A stretch of DNA of 64,000 bases, from the NCBI RefSeq assembly GCF_024519315.1, contig NZ_JANIIC010000043.1:1-64000 (forward strand). Direction: 5' to 3'. Shown one piece after another: positions 33,695 through 42,286 of this stretch (positions are counted from its first letter, which is position 1; each line of letters opens with the position of its first letter). The notes under the pieces are model-generated. The model was not told the origin of the DNA. It ran no database searches and saw nothing but the letters and a program-made list of their open reading frames with translations. Position numbers and translations under genes: made by a program. The DNA is from Streptomyces malaysiensis subsp. samsunensis. GTDB taxonomy: Bacteria; Actinomycetota; Actinomycetes; Streptomycetales; Streptomycetaceae.

Positions 33695-33845
33695 GCCCCG
33701 CACGGCCGGGCGCGGGCCCCGCCCCCGCCGGGTCCCGCCCGGCGCCGCGCGTTCGTCACCCCTCCTCCGCCGAATCGCGGTCGGCGCGAGAGAGATCCGT
33801 CTCGCCGAGCGTTCACAATGGGCCGCGAGCGGCGAAGATGGGGGC

Positions 33846-35075
33846 ATGGGATTCCATGTCGACTCCGAGGCCGGGCGGCTGCGCCGCGTCATACTGCACC
33901 GCCCCGACCTGGAGCTCAAGCGGCTCACCCCCTCCAACAGGGACGCTCTGCTCTTCGACGACGTCCTGTGGGTGCGCCGCGCCCGCCAGGAGCACGACGG
34001 TTTCGCCGACGTCCTGCGGGACCGCGGGGTCGAGGTCCATCTCTTCGGGGATCTGCTCACCGAGAGCCTGGCCCAGCCGGAGGCGCGGTCGCTGGTGCTG
34101 GACCGGGTCTTCGACGAGAAGGAGTACGGCCCGCTGGCCACCGACCCGCTGCGCGCCGCCTTCGACGAGCTGACCGCCCCCGAGCTGACCGAGGCGCTGA
34201 TCGGCGGCATGACCAAGCGGGAGTATCTGGAGCGGTACCCGGAGCCGGTCTCCGTCCGCTTCCACGCCATGGAGCCCGATGACTTCCTGGTCAACCCGCT
34301 GCCCAACCACCTCTTCACCCGGGACGCCTCGGCATGGGTGTACGACGGGGTGTCGATCAACGCGATGCGCTGGCCCGCCCGCTGGCACGAGACGGTGCAC
34401 TACGAGGCCGTCTACCGCCATCACCCGCTCTTCGCGAAGGAGGACTTCCACGTCTGGTCGGAGGGCCAGGCCGCGTACCCCTCGACCATCGAGGGCGGCG
34501 ATGTGCTGGTGCTCGGCAAGGGCGCGGTGCTGATCGGGATGAGCGAGCGGACCACTCCGCAGGCGGTGGAGATGATCGCCCACCGGCTCTTCGAGGCCGG
34601 TTCGGCCCGGACGATCGTGGCGCTCGACATGCCCAAGGGGCGGGCGTTCATGCACCTGGACACCGTGATGACCATGGTGGACGGGGACACCTTCACCCAG
34701 TACGCGGGGCTGGGGATGCTCCGCTCGTACACCATCGAGCCGGGCGCGGGCAGCCGGGACCTCAAGGTCACCGACCATCCGCCGGAGCATATGCACCGCG
34801 CGATAGCCGCGGCCCTCGGCCTGGACTCCATCCGTGTGCTCACCGCCACCCAGGACGTCCACGCGGCCGAGCGCGAGCAGTGGGACGACGGCTGCAATGT
34901 GCTCGCGGTCGAACCGGGCGTGGTGGTCGCCTACGAGCGGAACGCGACGACCAACACCTATCTGCGCAAGTGCGGGATCGAGGTCATCGACATCCCGGGC
35001 AGCGAGCTGGGCCGGGGCCGGGGCGGCCCGCGGTGCATGAGCTGTCCGGTCGAGCGGGACCCGGTGGAGCCGTAA
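33846..35075 (+). CDS. arcA: Arginine deiminase
   Basis: A 409-residue arginine deiminase converting arginine to citrulline and ammonia. The nucleophile is Cys397 in GGPRCMSCPVERD. The catalytic His is in FMHLDTVMTMVD, substrate acids are in FTRDASAW and IEGGDVLVLG, and the N-terminal VDSEAGRLRRVILHRP is standard. Length agrees with the family. It precedes an ornithine carbamoyltransferase gene by 137 bases, the next enzyme of the deiminase pathway. A carbamate kinase is not visible here. A palindrome resembling an arginine-repressor site lies between the two. Confidence 0.95.
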   Translation: MGFHVDSEAGRLRRVILHRPDLELKRLTPSNRDALLFDDVLWVRRARQEHDGFADVLRDRGVEVHLFGDLLTESLAQPEARSLVLDRVFDEKEYGPLATDPLRAAFDELTAPELTEALIGGMTKREYLERYPEPVSVRFHAMEPDDFLVNPLPNHLFTRDASAWVYDGVSINAMRWPARWHETVHYEAVYRHHPLFAKEDFHVWSEGQAAYPSTIEGGDVLVLGKGAVLIGMSERTTPQAVEMIAHRLFEAGSARTIVALDMPKGRAFMHLDTVMTMVDGDTFTQYAGLGMLRSYTIEPGAGSRDLKVTDHPPEHMHRAIAAALGLDSIRVLTATQDVHAAEREQWDDGCNVLAVEPGVVVAYERNATTNTYLRKCGIEVIDIPGSELGRGRGGPRCMSCPVERDPVEP

Positions 35076-35100
35076 GGCGAGGGTTCACCTTCCGTCCTCC

Positions 35101-35126
35101 GCATATATGCATAGCATCGTATATGC
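35101..35126. promoter_or_regulatory. ARG-box-like AT-rich palindrome
   Basis: GCATATA (35101-35107) and TATATGC (35120-35126) are perfect inverted arms, and TGCATA occurs at the left. AT-rich TGCATA-type half-sites are characteristic of ArgR operators in Streptomyces. Its location between arcA and the ornithine carbamoyltransferase gene supports arginine-dependent control. Confidence 0.55.
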
Positions 35127-35212
35127 TTCCATGGTTTCCGGTCGCGGCGCCTTCGCCGTAGCTTTGATCCGCCGTGTCCGCCGTGTCCGTGCCGTGCCCT
35201 AGGAGCCCCCTG

Positions 35213-36217
35213 ATGGCGATTGACCTCACCGGCCGCCACTTCCTCAAGGAGCTGGACTTCACCGCCGACGAGTTCCGTCGCCTGATCGACCTGGCCGCCG
35301 AGCTGAAGGCGGCCAAGCGCGCGGGCACCGAGGAGCGGCGGCTGCGGGGCAAGAACATCGCCCTGGTCTTCGAGAAGACCTCCACCCGCACCCGCTGTGC
35401 CTTCGAGGTCGCGGCCGCCGACCAGGGCGCCTCGACGACCTATCTCGATCCGGTGGGCTCACAGATCGGTCACAAGGAGTCGGTCAAGGACACCGCGCGG
35501 GTGCTCGGCCGGATGTATGACGCGATCGAGTACCGGGGCCACGGCCAGGGCGTCGTCGAGGAGCTCGCCGCGCACGCCGGGGTGCCCGTCTACAACGGCC
35601 TCACCGACGAATGGCACCCCACCCAGATGCTCGCCGATGTGCTGACCATGGCCGAGCACGGCGAGAAGCCGCTGGGCCGCGTGGCCTACGCCTACCTCGG
35701 CGACGCCCGGTACAACATGGGCAACTCCTACCTCGTCACCGGCGCCCTGCTCGGCATGGACGTCCGTATCGTCGCGCCCAAGCTGCTGTGGCCCGACAAC
35801 ACCATCGTGGAGCTGGCCCGGCAGCTCGCCGCGGCCTCCGGCGCCCGTATCTCGCTCACCGAGAGCGTCGAGGAGGGCGTGCGCGGTGCGGACTTCGTGG
35901 CCACCGACGTATGGGTGTCCATGGGCGAGCCCAAGGAGGTGTGGGACGAGCGGATAGCGCTGCTCGGGCCGTACGCGGTGACGATGGACGTGCTGCGCGC
36001 CACGGGCAACGACGCCGTGAAGTTCCTGCACTGCCTGCCGGCCTTCCACGATCTGGGCACCGACGTCGGCCGTGAGGTCCATGAGCGGCACGGGCTGACC
36101 GAGCTCGAGGTCACCGACGAGGTCTTCGAGTCCGAGCACTCCGTCGTCTTCGACGAGGCGGAGAACCGGATGCACACGATCAAGGCGGTGCTGGTCGCGA
36201 CCCTCGGCGCTCCGTAA
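35213..36217 (+). CDS. argF: Ornithine carbamoyltransferase
   Basis: A 334-residue transcarbamylase. The carbamoyl-phosphate site is FEKTSTRTRCAFEVA, followed by LDPVGSQIGHKES. The ornithine/catalytic loop is HCLPAFHD. It forms citrulline from ornithine or, beside arginine deiminase, may run in reverse to give carbamoyl phosphate (the arcB role). ATG 35213 has AGGAG at 35201-35205. The region straight after its stop is a near-copy of its last codons. Catabolic versus anabolic assignment is by context only. Confidence 0.93.
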   Translation: MAIDLTGRHFLKELDFTADEFRRLIDLAAELKAAKRAGTEERRLRGKNIALVFEKTSTRTRCAFEVAAADQGASTTYLDPVGSQIGHKESVKDTARVLGRMYDAIEYRGHGQGVVEELAAHAGVPVYNGLTDEWHPTQMLADVLTMAEHGEKPLGRVAYAYLGDARYNMGNSYLVTGALLGMDVRIVAPKLLWPDNTIVELARQLAAASGARISLTESVEEGVRGADFVATDVWVSMGEPKEVWDERIALLGPYAVTMDVLRATGNDAVKFLHCLPAFHDLGTDVGREVHERHGLTELEVTDEVFESEHSVVFDEAENRMHTIKAVLVATLGAP

Positions 36218-36248
36218 GGCGGTCTGGGGGGCGCTTCGTAAGGCGGCC
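36206..36248. repeat. Duplicated 3' end of argF
   Basis: A 19-base segment at 36206-36224 (GGCGCTCCGTAAGGCGGTC), including the TAA stop, recurs at 36230-36248 with two substitutions. Confidence 0.85.
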
Positions 36249-36271
36249 CGCGAGGCATTCCAAGGGCGCCC

Positions 36272-36718
36272 TCAAGGCTCCTCGGGGCGCTCCACGGGCG
36301 GAAGGACGAACCAGACGGCCTTGCCGTAGGGGGTCGGCCGGTAGCCCGCGTCCGCGCTGAGGGTCCGGATCAGCAGCAGACCGCGCCCGCCCTCGGCGAG
36401 GCCGTCGGGTCTCTTGGGCCCTTCGGGCCGCCCCAGCGAGTCCAGTCCGCCGGGCGGATTCGGGTCCTGGTCGTGCACCTCGACCTGCCAGCCCCCGGTC
36501 GGCACCAGCTCCACGACCAGCTCTATCGGCTCGTCGCCGGCCGTGTGCCGCACCGCGTTGGCCACCAGCTCGGCCGTCAGCAGCTCCGCCGTGTCGCCGT
36601 CCACGGGCGCCCCGATGTCGGCCAGGGTGTTCCGGATCAGCGCACGTGCCAGGGGGACGGCGGCGGTCGTATGCGGCAGGGCGAAGCGCCAGGTGGCGGC
36701 GTGGGAGGGATCGGGCAC
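36272..36718 (-). CDS. RsbW-type ATP-binding (anti-sigma-like) protein
   Basis: A 148-residue GHKL/HATPase_c_2 protein, common in Streptomyces as anti-sigma or regulatory ATPase. The N box is TAELLTAELVANAVRHT, the G1 box HDQDPNPPGG, and the G2 box EGGRGLLLIRTL. GTG 36718 is chosen because the upstream part of the frame (to TTG 36859) has AT-rich codons and promoter-like TTGACG, and lacks a ribosome site. The 195-residue version is less likely but cannot be excluded. It is convergent with argF. Confidence 0.8.
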   Translation of the reverse strand: MPDPSHAATWRFALPHTTAAVPLARALIRNTLADIGAPVDGDTAELLTAELVANAVRHTAGDEPIELVVELVPTGGWQVEVHDQDPNPPGGLDSLGRPEGPKRPDGLAEGGRGLLLIRTLSADAGYRPTPYGKAVWFVLPPVERPEEP

Positions 36719-36887
36719 GGAGGTGGTCCCGTCGGTCGGCGTGAAGCGGAATACCGCAGCCCTTGACGATATGAAGCGGACGATAGTGCCGGAAGGGACC
36801 GTGGACCACTCTTGGCGGGACCTAGGGACTGAAAGGTGTGTTCGCGTCAAATAAGGCAAATGGGTAACACCGGTTGCCTCATGGGCT

Positions 36888-38015
36888 TCAGACGAGCGCC
36901 GCCCACGCCCCTTCCGAGAGCCCGAGCAGCCGCTCGACCGTGGCGGCGTCCGGCAGCGGACCGTGATCTCCGGTCACCTTGAGCGCGGACGCGGCCGTGA
37001 TGTGGCCCAGCCGCAGTGCCGAGGTCAGTTCCCCGCCGCGCAGCAGCCCCGCCAGGAATCCGGCGGCGAAGGCGTCCCCCGCGCCGACCGGTTCCACCAC
37101 CTCCGTACGCGGGGCCGGCACCGTGACCTCCGGTCCCTCGCCGAAGGCGGTCGCCGCACGTCCGCCGTCCTTGACGACGAGCAGGCGCGGACGCGGCAGC
37201 AGCTTGCGCACCCCGCCCGCGTCGAGGTCCGCGCCCCACAGGTGCTGCGCCTCGTCGAGGCCGACGAAGGTGATGTCGGCGCGGTCGGCCAGCTCGTGGA
37301 GGACCGTGGCGGCCGTGCCGTCCGGCCACAGCGCGGGGCGGTGGTTGACGTCGAAGCTGATGGCGTAGTGGCGGTCGGACGGAGGGGTGGTGAGCGCCCG
37401 TTCCACCAGGGCGCGGCAGGACGGGGAGAGCGCGGGGGTCACGCCCGTGAGGTGGAGCAGTGCCGCCGACCGGAGTCCGGGATCATCCAGGACGTCGGGT
37501 CCCAGCGCCGAGGCGGCCGAACCGCGCCGGTAGTAGTGCACGCGGGTGCCCGCGGGGCCCGGGTCCTTCACGAGCAGCCCCGTCGGCCGGTCGGGGTCGG
37601 ACCGTACGCCCGAGACGTCCACGTTCGCCGCGGCGACGGCGGCACGCACCCGCCTGCCGAACGGATCGTCGCCGAGGGCCGAGCGCCACACGGCGGAAAG
37701 CCCCAGGTCCGCGAGGTACATCGCGACATTGGACTCCGCGCCCGCGACGGACAGCCGCAAGGCGTCGCCGGTATCCAGGCCCTCGGGCGGTTCGGGGGCG
37801 AGCGCGGCCATCGTTTCGCCGACACAGACCACGGTGCCGCCGACGGGAGGCCAGGACGCGGCGGTCCGCGGTTCCTCGCCGCCACGGCGCGCACCGGGCG
37901 TACCGACCGCACCGACAGCAGCGGGCGTACCGACCGCAGCGACCGCACCAGGCGTGGTCGCAGGCGGCGAGGCCGCCCGCGCTCCGCCGTCGCCCGCGGC
38001 ACGCGGCGCGCTCAC
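36888..38015 (-). CDS. kdgK: 2-dehydro-3-deoxy-sugar-acid kinase (PfkB family)
   Basis: A 375-residue ribokinase-family enzyme. The core starts VVCVGETMAALAPEPPEG, has SVAGAESNVAMYLADLG for substrate contact, and ends with EPVGAGDAFAAGFLAGLLR (the GAGD anion hole and base). Such kinases phosphorylate 2-keto-3-deoxy-gluconate or -galactonate. About 55 N-terminal residues are an Ala/Pro/Gly repeat tail absent from normal KdgK. GTG 38015 overlaps the lactonase stop as GTGA. As the last gene of the galactose operon it would give 2-keto-3-deoxy-6-phosphogalactonate for the aldolase at 38890. Confidence 0.9.
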   Translation of the reverse strand: MSAPRAAGDGGARAASPPATTPGAVAAVGTPAAVGAVGTPGARRGGEEPRTAASWPPVGGTVVCVGETMAALAPEPPEGLDTGDALRLSVAGAESNVAMYLADLGLSAVWRSALGDDPFGRRVRAAVAAANVDVSGVRSDPDRPTGLLVKDPGPAGTRVHYYRRGSAASALGPDVLDDPGLRSAALLHLTGVTPALSPSCRALVERALTTPPSDRHYAISFDVNHRPALWPDGTAATVLHELADRADITFVGLDEAQHLWGADLDAGGVRKLLPRPRLLVVKDGGRAATAFGEGPEVTVPAPRTEVVEPVGAGDAFAAGFLAGLLRGGELTSALRLGHITAASALKVTGDHGPLPDAATVERLLGLSEGAWAALV

Positions 38016-38893
38016 ACCGAGCCCCCGGCCGGTCCGGCCGCCGGGCGGTACTCCGCCGCGGGTGGTCCCGGCACCCCCACCCGGACCGAGAACACGGCGC
38101 CGTCGTACGGGCCCGGTGCGGTGAGGCCCACCGTGGCCGTCGTGATGTGCAGGACGTCGCCCTGGAGGCAGACTCCGGCGGGCTGGCTCGCGGGCAGCCG
38201 CAGCGTCCGGTCGAGTTCGCCGTCCGGCCGGTACCGGCGCACCGTCCCCGTCCCCCAGACGGCGATCCACACGGCTCCCTCGTCGTCGACGACCATGCCG
38301 TCGGGGCTGCCGTCGTCCACCGTGACGAATGTCGTCGGCGCGCCGAGTCCGCCCGTCGCCGGGTCGACGGGGTGGCGCCGGACGACTCCCCGGGCGCTGT
38401 CGGCCAGGTACATGGTGCGTCCGTCGGCCGTGAACGCGGGCCCGTTCGGCACCGAGATGCCGTCGAGGACCCGGGTCACCGTGCCGTCGTGGTCCACCCG
38501 GTAGAGGGAGCCCGCGCCCTCGTCGGCGTCGTAGGCCATGCTGCCCGCCCAGAACCTGCCGGACGGGTCGGCGGCGCCGTCGTTCATGCGGCGGGCGGGG
38601 CGGGTGGCCGCCTCGGGCCGTGCCGGCCAGGTGGTCGTGGAGTCGGGGCCGAGCAGGCAGATCCCGGTGCCCGCGGCGGCGATCCAGGTGCCGGGCCGGC
38701 CCGCCACGGGTGCCACCGCGCCCAGCGGGACGGGCAGTTCGGCCAGCGTCCGCAGCGGCGCGGTGGGGTCCTGGGGAGCCGTCAGCAGGCGGCCCTCGAG
38801 GATGTCGACGAGCACGAGGGCGTCGCCGGTCCAGCGGATGCCCTCGCCCAGGCCGAGGCGGTCGGGGCGGGCGGGGCGCGGGTCCTCGATCAC
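38012..38893 (-). CDS. SMP-30/gluconolactonase-like sugar lactonase
   Basis: A 293-residue six-bladed propeller lactonase. Motifs include LGEGIRWTGDALVLVDI (metal Glu), RMNDGAADPSGRFWAGSMA (Asn, Asp and substrate contacts) and GSPDGMVVDDEGAVWIAVWG with the metal/catalytic Asp. The family opens aldono-lactones. GTG 38893 overlaps the aldolase stop as GTGA and has GGAGG seven bases upstream. In this operon it would hydrolyse galactonolactone from the dehydrogenase to galactonate. Confidence 0.9.
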   Translation of the reverse strand: MIEDPRPARPDRLGLGEGIRWTGDALVLVDILEGRLLTAPQDPTAPLRTLAELPVPLGAVAPVAGRPGTWIAAAGTGICLLGPDSTTTWPARPEAATRPARRMNDGAADPSGRFWAGSMAYDADEGAGSLYRVDHDGTVTRVLDGISVPNGPAFTADGRTMYLADSARGVVRRHPVDPATGGLGAPTTFVTVDDGSPDGMVVDDEGAVWIAVWGTGTVRRYRPDGELDRTLRLPASQPAGVCLQGDVLHITTATVGLTAPGPYDGAVFSVRVGVPGPPAAEYRPAAGPAGGSV

Positions 38894-39522
38894 GGGGTGG
38901 CCTCCTGGACCGCGGTGCGGAAGGCGCGGGCGCGTTCGCGCAGGGCGGCCGTGCCGCCGCCGTCCGCGGCGTCGCCGATGAGGGGCGAGCCGATCCCGAC
39001 CGCGGTCGCCCCGGCGGCCAGATAGGCGCGGGCCGCGGCTTCGCCGACGCCGCCGACCGGTACGAACGCCTCGTGCGGGAAGGGCCCCCGCAGGGCCTCG
39101 AGATAGCCGGGCCCACCGGCCTGGGCGGCCGGGAAGATCTTCAGCGCCTCGGCGCCGAGCGCGCGGGCACCGATGATCTCGGTCGGGGTCACGACCCCGG
39201 CGAGCACCGGCAGGCCCAGCTCGCGTGCGGTGGCCATCCCCGCGCCCAGGCCGGGGGTGACGGCGAAGTCGGCGCCCGCCCGGTGGGCGGCGCGGGCGTC
39301 GTCGGCGGTGAGCACGGTGCCCGCGCCGAGCGGACGGCCGGGGCCGAGGGCCGCACGGGCCCGTTCGATGACGGTCAGGGCGTCCTTGCCGGTCAGCGAC
39401 ACCTCGATCAGTTCGATGCCTTCGTCGGCCAGGGCCAGTACGGTGCGCAGCGCGGCCTCGGGGTCGCTGCCGCGCACGATGGCGACCAGCCGATGGGCGG
39501 CCAGGGCGGCTCGCAGATCCAC
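38890..39522 (-). CDS. dgoA: 2-dehydro-3-deoxy-6-phospho-galactonate/gluconate aldolase
   Basis: A 210-residue class I KDPG-type aldolase. LIEVSLTG carries the catalytic Glu region, GAGTVLTADD the phosphate-side strand, and ALKIFPAAQAGGPGYLEAL the Schiff-base Lys, with GVGEAAARAYLAAGATAVG for the phosphate loop. It splits 2-keto-3-deoxy-6-phospho sugar acids into pyruvate and glyceraldehyde 3-phosphate. GTG 39522 has GAGGAG eight bases upstream. DgoA and Eda cannot be told apart from motifs alone; the neighbouring DgoD favours the galactonate route. Confidence 0.9.
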   Translation of the reverse strand: MDLRAALAAHRLVAIVRGSDPEAALRTVLALADEGIELIEVSLTGKDALTVIERARAALGPGRPLGAGTVLTADDARAAHRAGADFAVTPGLGAGMATARELGLPVLAGVVTPTEIIGARALGAEALKIFPAAQAGGPGYLEALRGPFPHEAFVPVGGVGEAAARAYLAAGATAVGIGSPLIGDAADGGGTAALRERARAFRTAVQEATP

Positions 39523-39552
39523 GGGCGGAACTCCTCGTGAGGTTGGGCGGGT

Positions 39553-40362
39553 TCAGGGGCAGCGGCAGGCCGCGGTGAGCGTGAGCCGCCAGCGGACCTC
39601 GCCCGAGGCGGGTACCCGCGCGGCGTCGGCGGGGCCCGCGTCGGCGAGGTCGAAGACCCGGCCGAGCATCGGCTCGACTCCTGTGCTGCGATACGGGCTT
39701 TCGGCGGGGAAGCCGCCGAGGTTGCGCCAGAGGGCGACGGACAGCGGCTGCCCGTCGGCCTCCAGCGCGAGGGCCAGGCGTCGTGTGCCGTCGTGGACGC
39801 AGGCGCGCGGGGTGTCCACGACCGCGCCGACCGCGGTGCCGTCGTCCGGTCCGAACCGGTCGAGGGTCAGGCCGAGCGGTGCGGGCCAGTCGCCCTCCAC
39901 CCACGGCGCCCCGGCCGGCCAGGGCCGGTCCAGCAGCGGTGCGGCCTCCGGGAAGAGCCGGGTGCGCGCCCCCTCGGGCAGCCGCAGGGTCGCCCGCGGG
40001 GTCAGGTCGAGCAGGGCGTGGGCGGCCCAGACGAAGGCGAAGCCCGGGTCGGCGGTGAGGACGTAGTCGGCCTCGGCGCCGTCGGCCGTACCGCGGATCG
40101 TGCGCGTCAGCGAGAACCGGTCGCAGCGCACGGTGTCCGCGTCCCCCTCGCGCCGCCAGGGACGCGACCAGGCGTCGCCGTGGTCGGGGGTGCCGCGGAC
40201 GGTGGGGACGCACTCCTCAAGACCACCCGCGTCCACGAAGGCGTCCCCGGGGCCCACGCGCTCCCGCTCCGGATCCGGGCGGTGCCACAGCCACTCATGT
40301 CCCCCGGCGCTCAGCGAGGTCCAGCGGCCGCCGTGCGCGGGATCGGTCACGATCTCCAGCAC
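39553..40362 (-). CDS. Aldose 1-epimerase-like protein
   Basis: A 269-residue mutarotase-fold protein. VLEIVTDPAHGGRWTSLSAG starts the beta-supersandwich, and a Glu/Cys/Val-Pro segment GGLEECVPTVRGTPDHGDAW carries the conserved Gly-Asp-His portion. The terminal Glu lies in STGVEPMLGRVFDL. Mutarotases interconvert alpha- and beta-galactose so that the dehydrogenase receives the correct anomer. GTG 40362 is four bases before the dgoD stop and has GGAG just upstream. Confidence 0.82.
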   Translation of the reverse strand: MLEIVTDPAHGGRWTSLSAGGHEWLWHRPDPERERVGPGDAFVDAGGLEECVPTVRGTPDHGDAWSRPWRREGDADTVRCDRFSLTRTIRGTADGAEADYVLTADPGFAFVWAAHALLDLTPRATLRLPEGARTRLFPEAAPLLDRPWPAGAPWVEGDWPAPLGLTLDRFGPDDGTAVGAVVDTPRACVHDGTRRLALALEADGQPLSVALWRNLGGFPAESPYRSTGVEPMLGRVFDLADAGPADAARVPASGEVRWRLTLTAACRCP

Positions 40363-40366
40363 CGCG

Positions 40367-41512
40367 TCACCACTCCGCGAAGGAGCCGTCGGGGTGCCGC
40401 CAGACCGGGTTGCGCCACGCGTGACCGGTACGGTCGGCCGCGCGCACGGCCGCCTCGTCGATGGTGATACCCAGCCCCGGGGCGTCGCCGCGGGGCGCAT
40501 GGCCGGCCACGAAGCGGAACGGCTCGGGGTCGACGAGATAGGACAGCAGGTCGGCGTCCTTGTTGTAGTGGATACCGCGGCTCTGCTCCTGGATCAGGAA
40601 GTTCGGGGTCGCGAACGCCACCTGGAGGCTGGCCGCGAGCGCGATGGGGCCGAGCGGGCAGTGCGGGGCGAGCTGGGCGCCGTAGGTCTCGGCCAGTGAG
40701 GCGATGCGGTGCACCTCGGAGATGCCGCCCGCGTGGGACAGATCGGGCTGCGCGACGGCGACACCGGCGGCGAGGACCGGCAGGAACTCCGTGCGCCCGT
40801 AGAGCCGTTCACCGGTGGCGAGGGGCACCGGGCTCGCGGCGACCAGGCCGGGGAGCAGATGGCTGAGCTCGGGGACGACGGGTTCCTCCACGAACAGCGG
40901 GTGGAGATCGGCCAGTTGGGCCAGAACGCGGCGGGCGCCCGCGGCGGTGAAGCGGCCGTGGAAGTCGACGGCCACGTCACGGTCCGGGCCGAGGGCCTCA
41001 CGGGCGGCGGCCACGCGGTCGACGACCGCGGCGGTCTCGGCCGTGGTGGGCAGCGGGGAGGTCGCCCCGGCGCCGTTCATCTTCACCGCCGTGAAGCCCG
41101 CCTCGACCTGCGCGGCTATCTGCTCGGACAGCTCGGCGGGCTCATCGCCGCCGACCCAGGCGTACACCCGGACGCGGTCGCGCACCGGTCCGCCCAGCAG
41201 GGCGTGCACGGGGGCGCCGTAGGTCTTCCCCGCGATGTCCCACAGGGCCTGGTCGAGGCCGGCGACGGCGCTGGACAGCACGGGTCCGCCACGGTAGAAG
41301 CCGCCCTTGGTGAGCACCTGCCAGTGGTCCTGGATGCGCAGCGGATCGCGGCCGATCAGATAGTCCGCGAGGACGTCGACGGCCGCGCGGACCACCTCGG
41401 CGCGCCCCTCGACGACGGGTTCGCCCCAGCCGACCACGCCCTCGTCGGTCTCGACGCGGCAGAACAGCCAGCGCGGCGGTACGAGGAAGGTCTCGATACG
41501 GGTGATCTTCAC
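40367..41512 (-). CDS. dgoD: D-galactonate dehydratase
   Basis: A 381-residue enolase-superfamily dehydratase very close to E. coli DgoD over its whole length: MKITRIETFLVPPRWLFCRV, the barrel ligands in DFHGRF, VEEPV and TGERL, the general-base His in LAPHCPLGPIALAASLQVAF, and the tail WRNPVWRHPDGSFAEW. It dehydrates D-galactonate to 2-keto-3-deoxygalactonate. ATG 41512 overlaps the regulator stop by four bases. This assignment anchors the interpretation of the whole operon as galactose oxidation. Confidence 0.95.
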   Translation of the reverse strand: MKITRIETFLVPPRWLFCRVETDEGVVGWGEPVVEGRAEVVRAAVDVLADYLIGRDPLRIQDHWQVLTKGGFYRGGPVLSSAVAGLDQALWDIAGKTYGAPVHALLGGPVRDRVRVYAWVGGDEPAELSEQIAAQVEAGFTAVKMNGAGATSPLPTTAETAAVVDRVAAAREALGPDRDVAVDFHGRFTAAGARRVLAQLADLHPLFVEEPVVPELSHLLPGLVAASPVPLATGERLYGRTEFLPVLAAGVAVAQPDLSHAGGISEVHRIASLAETYGAQLAPHCPLGPIALAASLQVAFATPNFLIQEQSRGIHYNKDADLLSYLVDPEPFRFVAGHAPRGDAPGLGITIDEAAVRAADRTGHAWRNPVWRHPDGSFAEW

Positions 41513-42249
41513 TGACCGGAGGGCCTTTCCGTGTTGTTGTCCGAGCCGCCGATCCGGTCCAGGTCGCGACCGGCCTGGTCGAGCAGGGCCCGCATGGCGG
41601 CTTCGGCGGCCCGCGGGTCCTGGGCGCGTACGGCGTCCAGGACGGCGCGGTGGGCGGGTACGGGATCCTGGCTGTGCGGGGAGCTGTGGACGATGCGGTC
41701 ACGGTAGGCGAGGCCCGACTCGATCACCATCTCCATGCGCTCGAGGAGCTCGTTGTGGGTGGCGGCGAGCAGGGCGCGGTGGAAGGCGAGGTCGGCCTCG
41801 ACGGCGTGGGCGGCGTCGGAGCCGCCCACCCCCATCGCGTCCACGGCGGCGTCCAGCGCCGCGAGGTCGTCCTCGGTGCGCCGCTCGGCGGCCAGGCGTA
41901 CGGCCGCGGGCTCGATGATGCCGCGCACCTCGGCGAGGTTGCCCAGCAGCGCGCTGCCGGCGTCGGTGGTGCGGTCGCTCTCGAACTGCCAGCGCAGCAC
42001 GTCGGCGTCGAGCAGATTCCAGTCCGAGCGGTTCCGCACGAAGGTGCCGCGCTTCTGACGGGCGTCGACCATCCCCTTGGCGGCCAGCACCTTCAGCGAC
42101 TCGCGCAGAGCGGTCAGGCTGACATCCAGTTCGCTCTGGAGGGCCACCAGGTCCAGGGTGGCTCCTTCCGGGATGTCGCCGCTCAGCACGCGGCGCGCGA
42201 GGGCCTCCACGGTCTGGCCGTGCACGCCGCGGCGGGCGTAGGGCGTCAT
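41509..42249 (-). CDS. GntR/FadR-family regulator
   Basis: A 246-residue regulator with an N-terminal winged helix (residues 10-75; LDVSLTALRESLKVLAAKGM is the recognition part) and a C-terminal all-helical FCD ligand domain. The domain's metal-binding residues appear in DLAFHRALLAATHN and, later, VPAHRAVLDAV. This is the DgoR-like layout that senses a sugar acid such as galactonate. ATG 42249 is preferred over upstream starts because MTPYARRG is the expected N-terminus and AAAGG is upstream. It is embedded in the operon it likely represses and is coupled to dgoD. Confidence 0.9.
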   Translation of the reverse strand: MTPYARRGVHGQTVEALARRVLSGDIPEGATLDLVALQSELDVSLTALRESLKVLAAKGMVDARQKRGTFVRNRSDWNLLDADVLRWQFESDRTTDAGSALLGNLAEVRGIIEPAAVRLAAERRTEDDLAALDAAVDAMGVGGSDAAHAVEADLAFHRALLAATHNELLERMEMVIESGLAYRDRIVHSSPHSQDPVPAHRAVLDAVRAQDPRAAEAAMRALLDQAGRDLDRIGGSDNNTERPSGQ

Positions 42250-42286
42250 GTCGTCATGCCTTTCTGGTGCGGGCTGATCGCGGTGG

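Noticed and set aside
33846..35075. Arginine deiminase gene considered as part of a guanidino natural-product cluster
   Set aside because: It pairs with ornithine carbamoyltransferase and an ARG-box-like site; ordinary arginine metabolism explains it.
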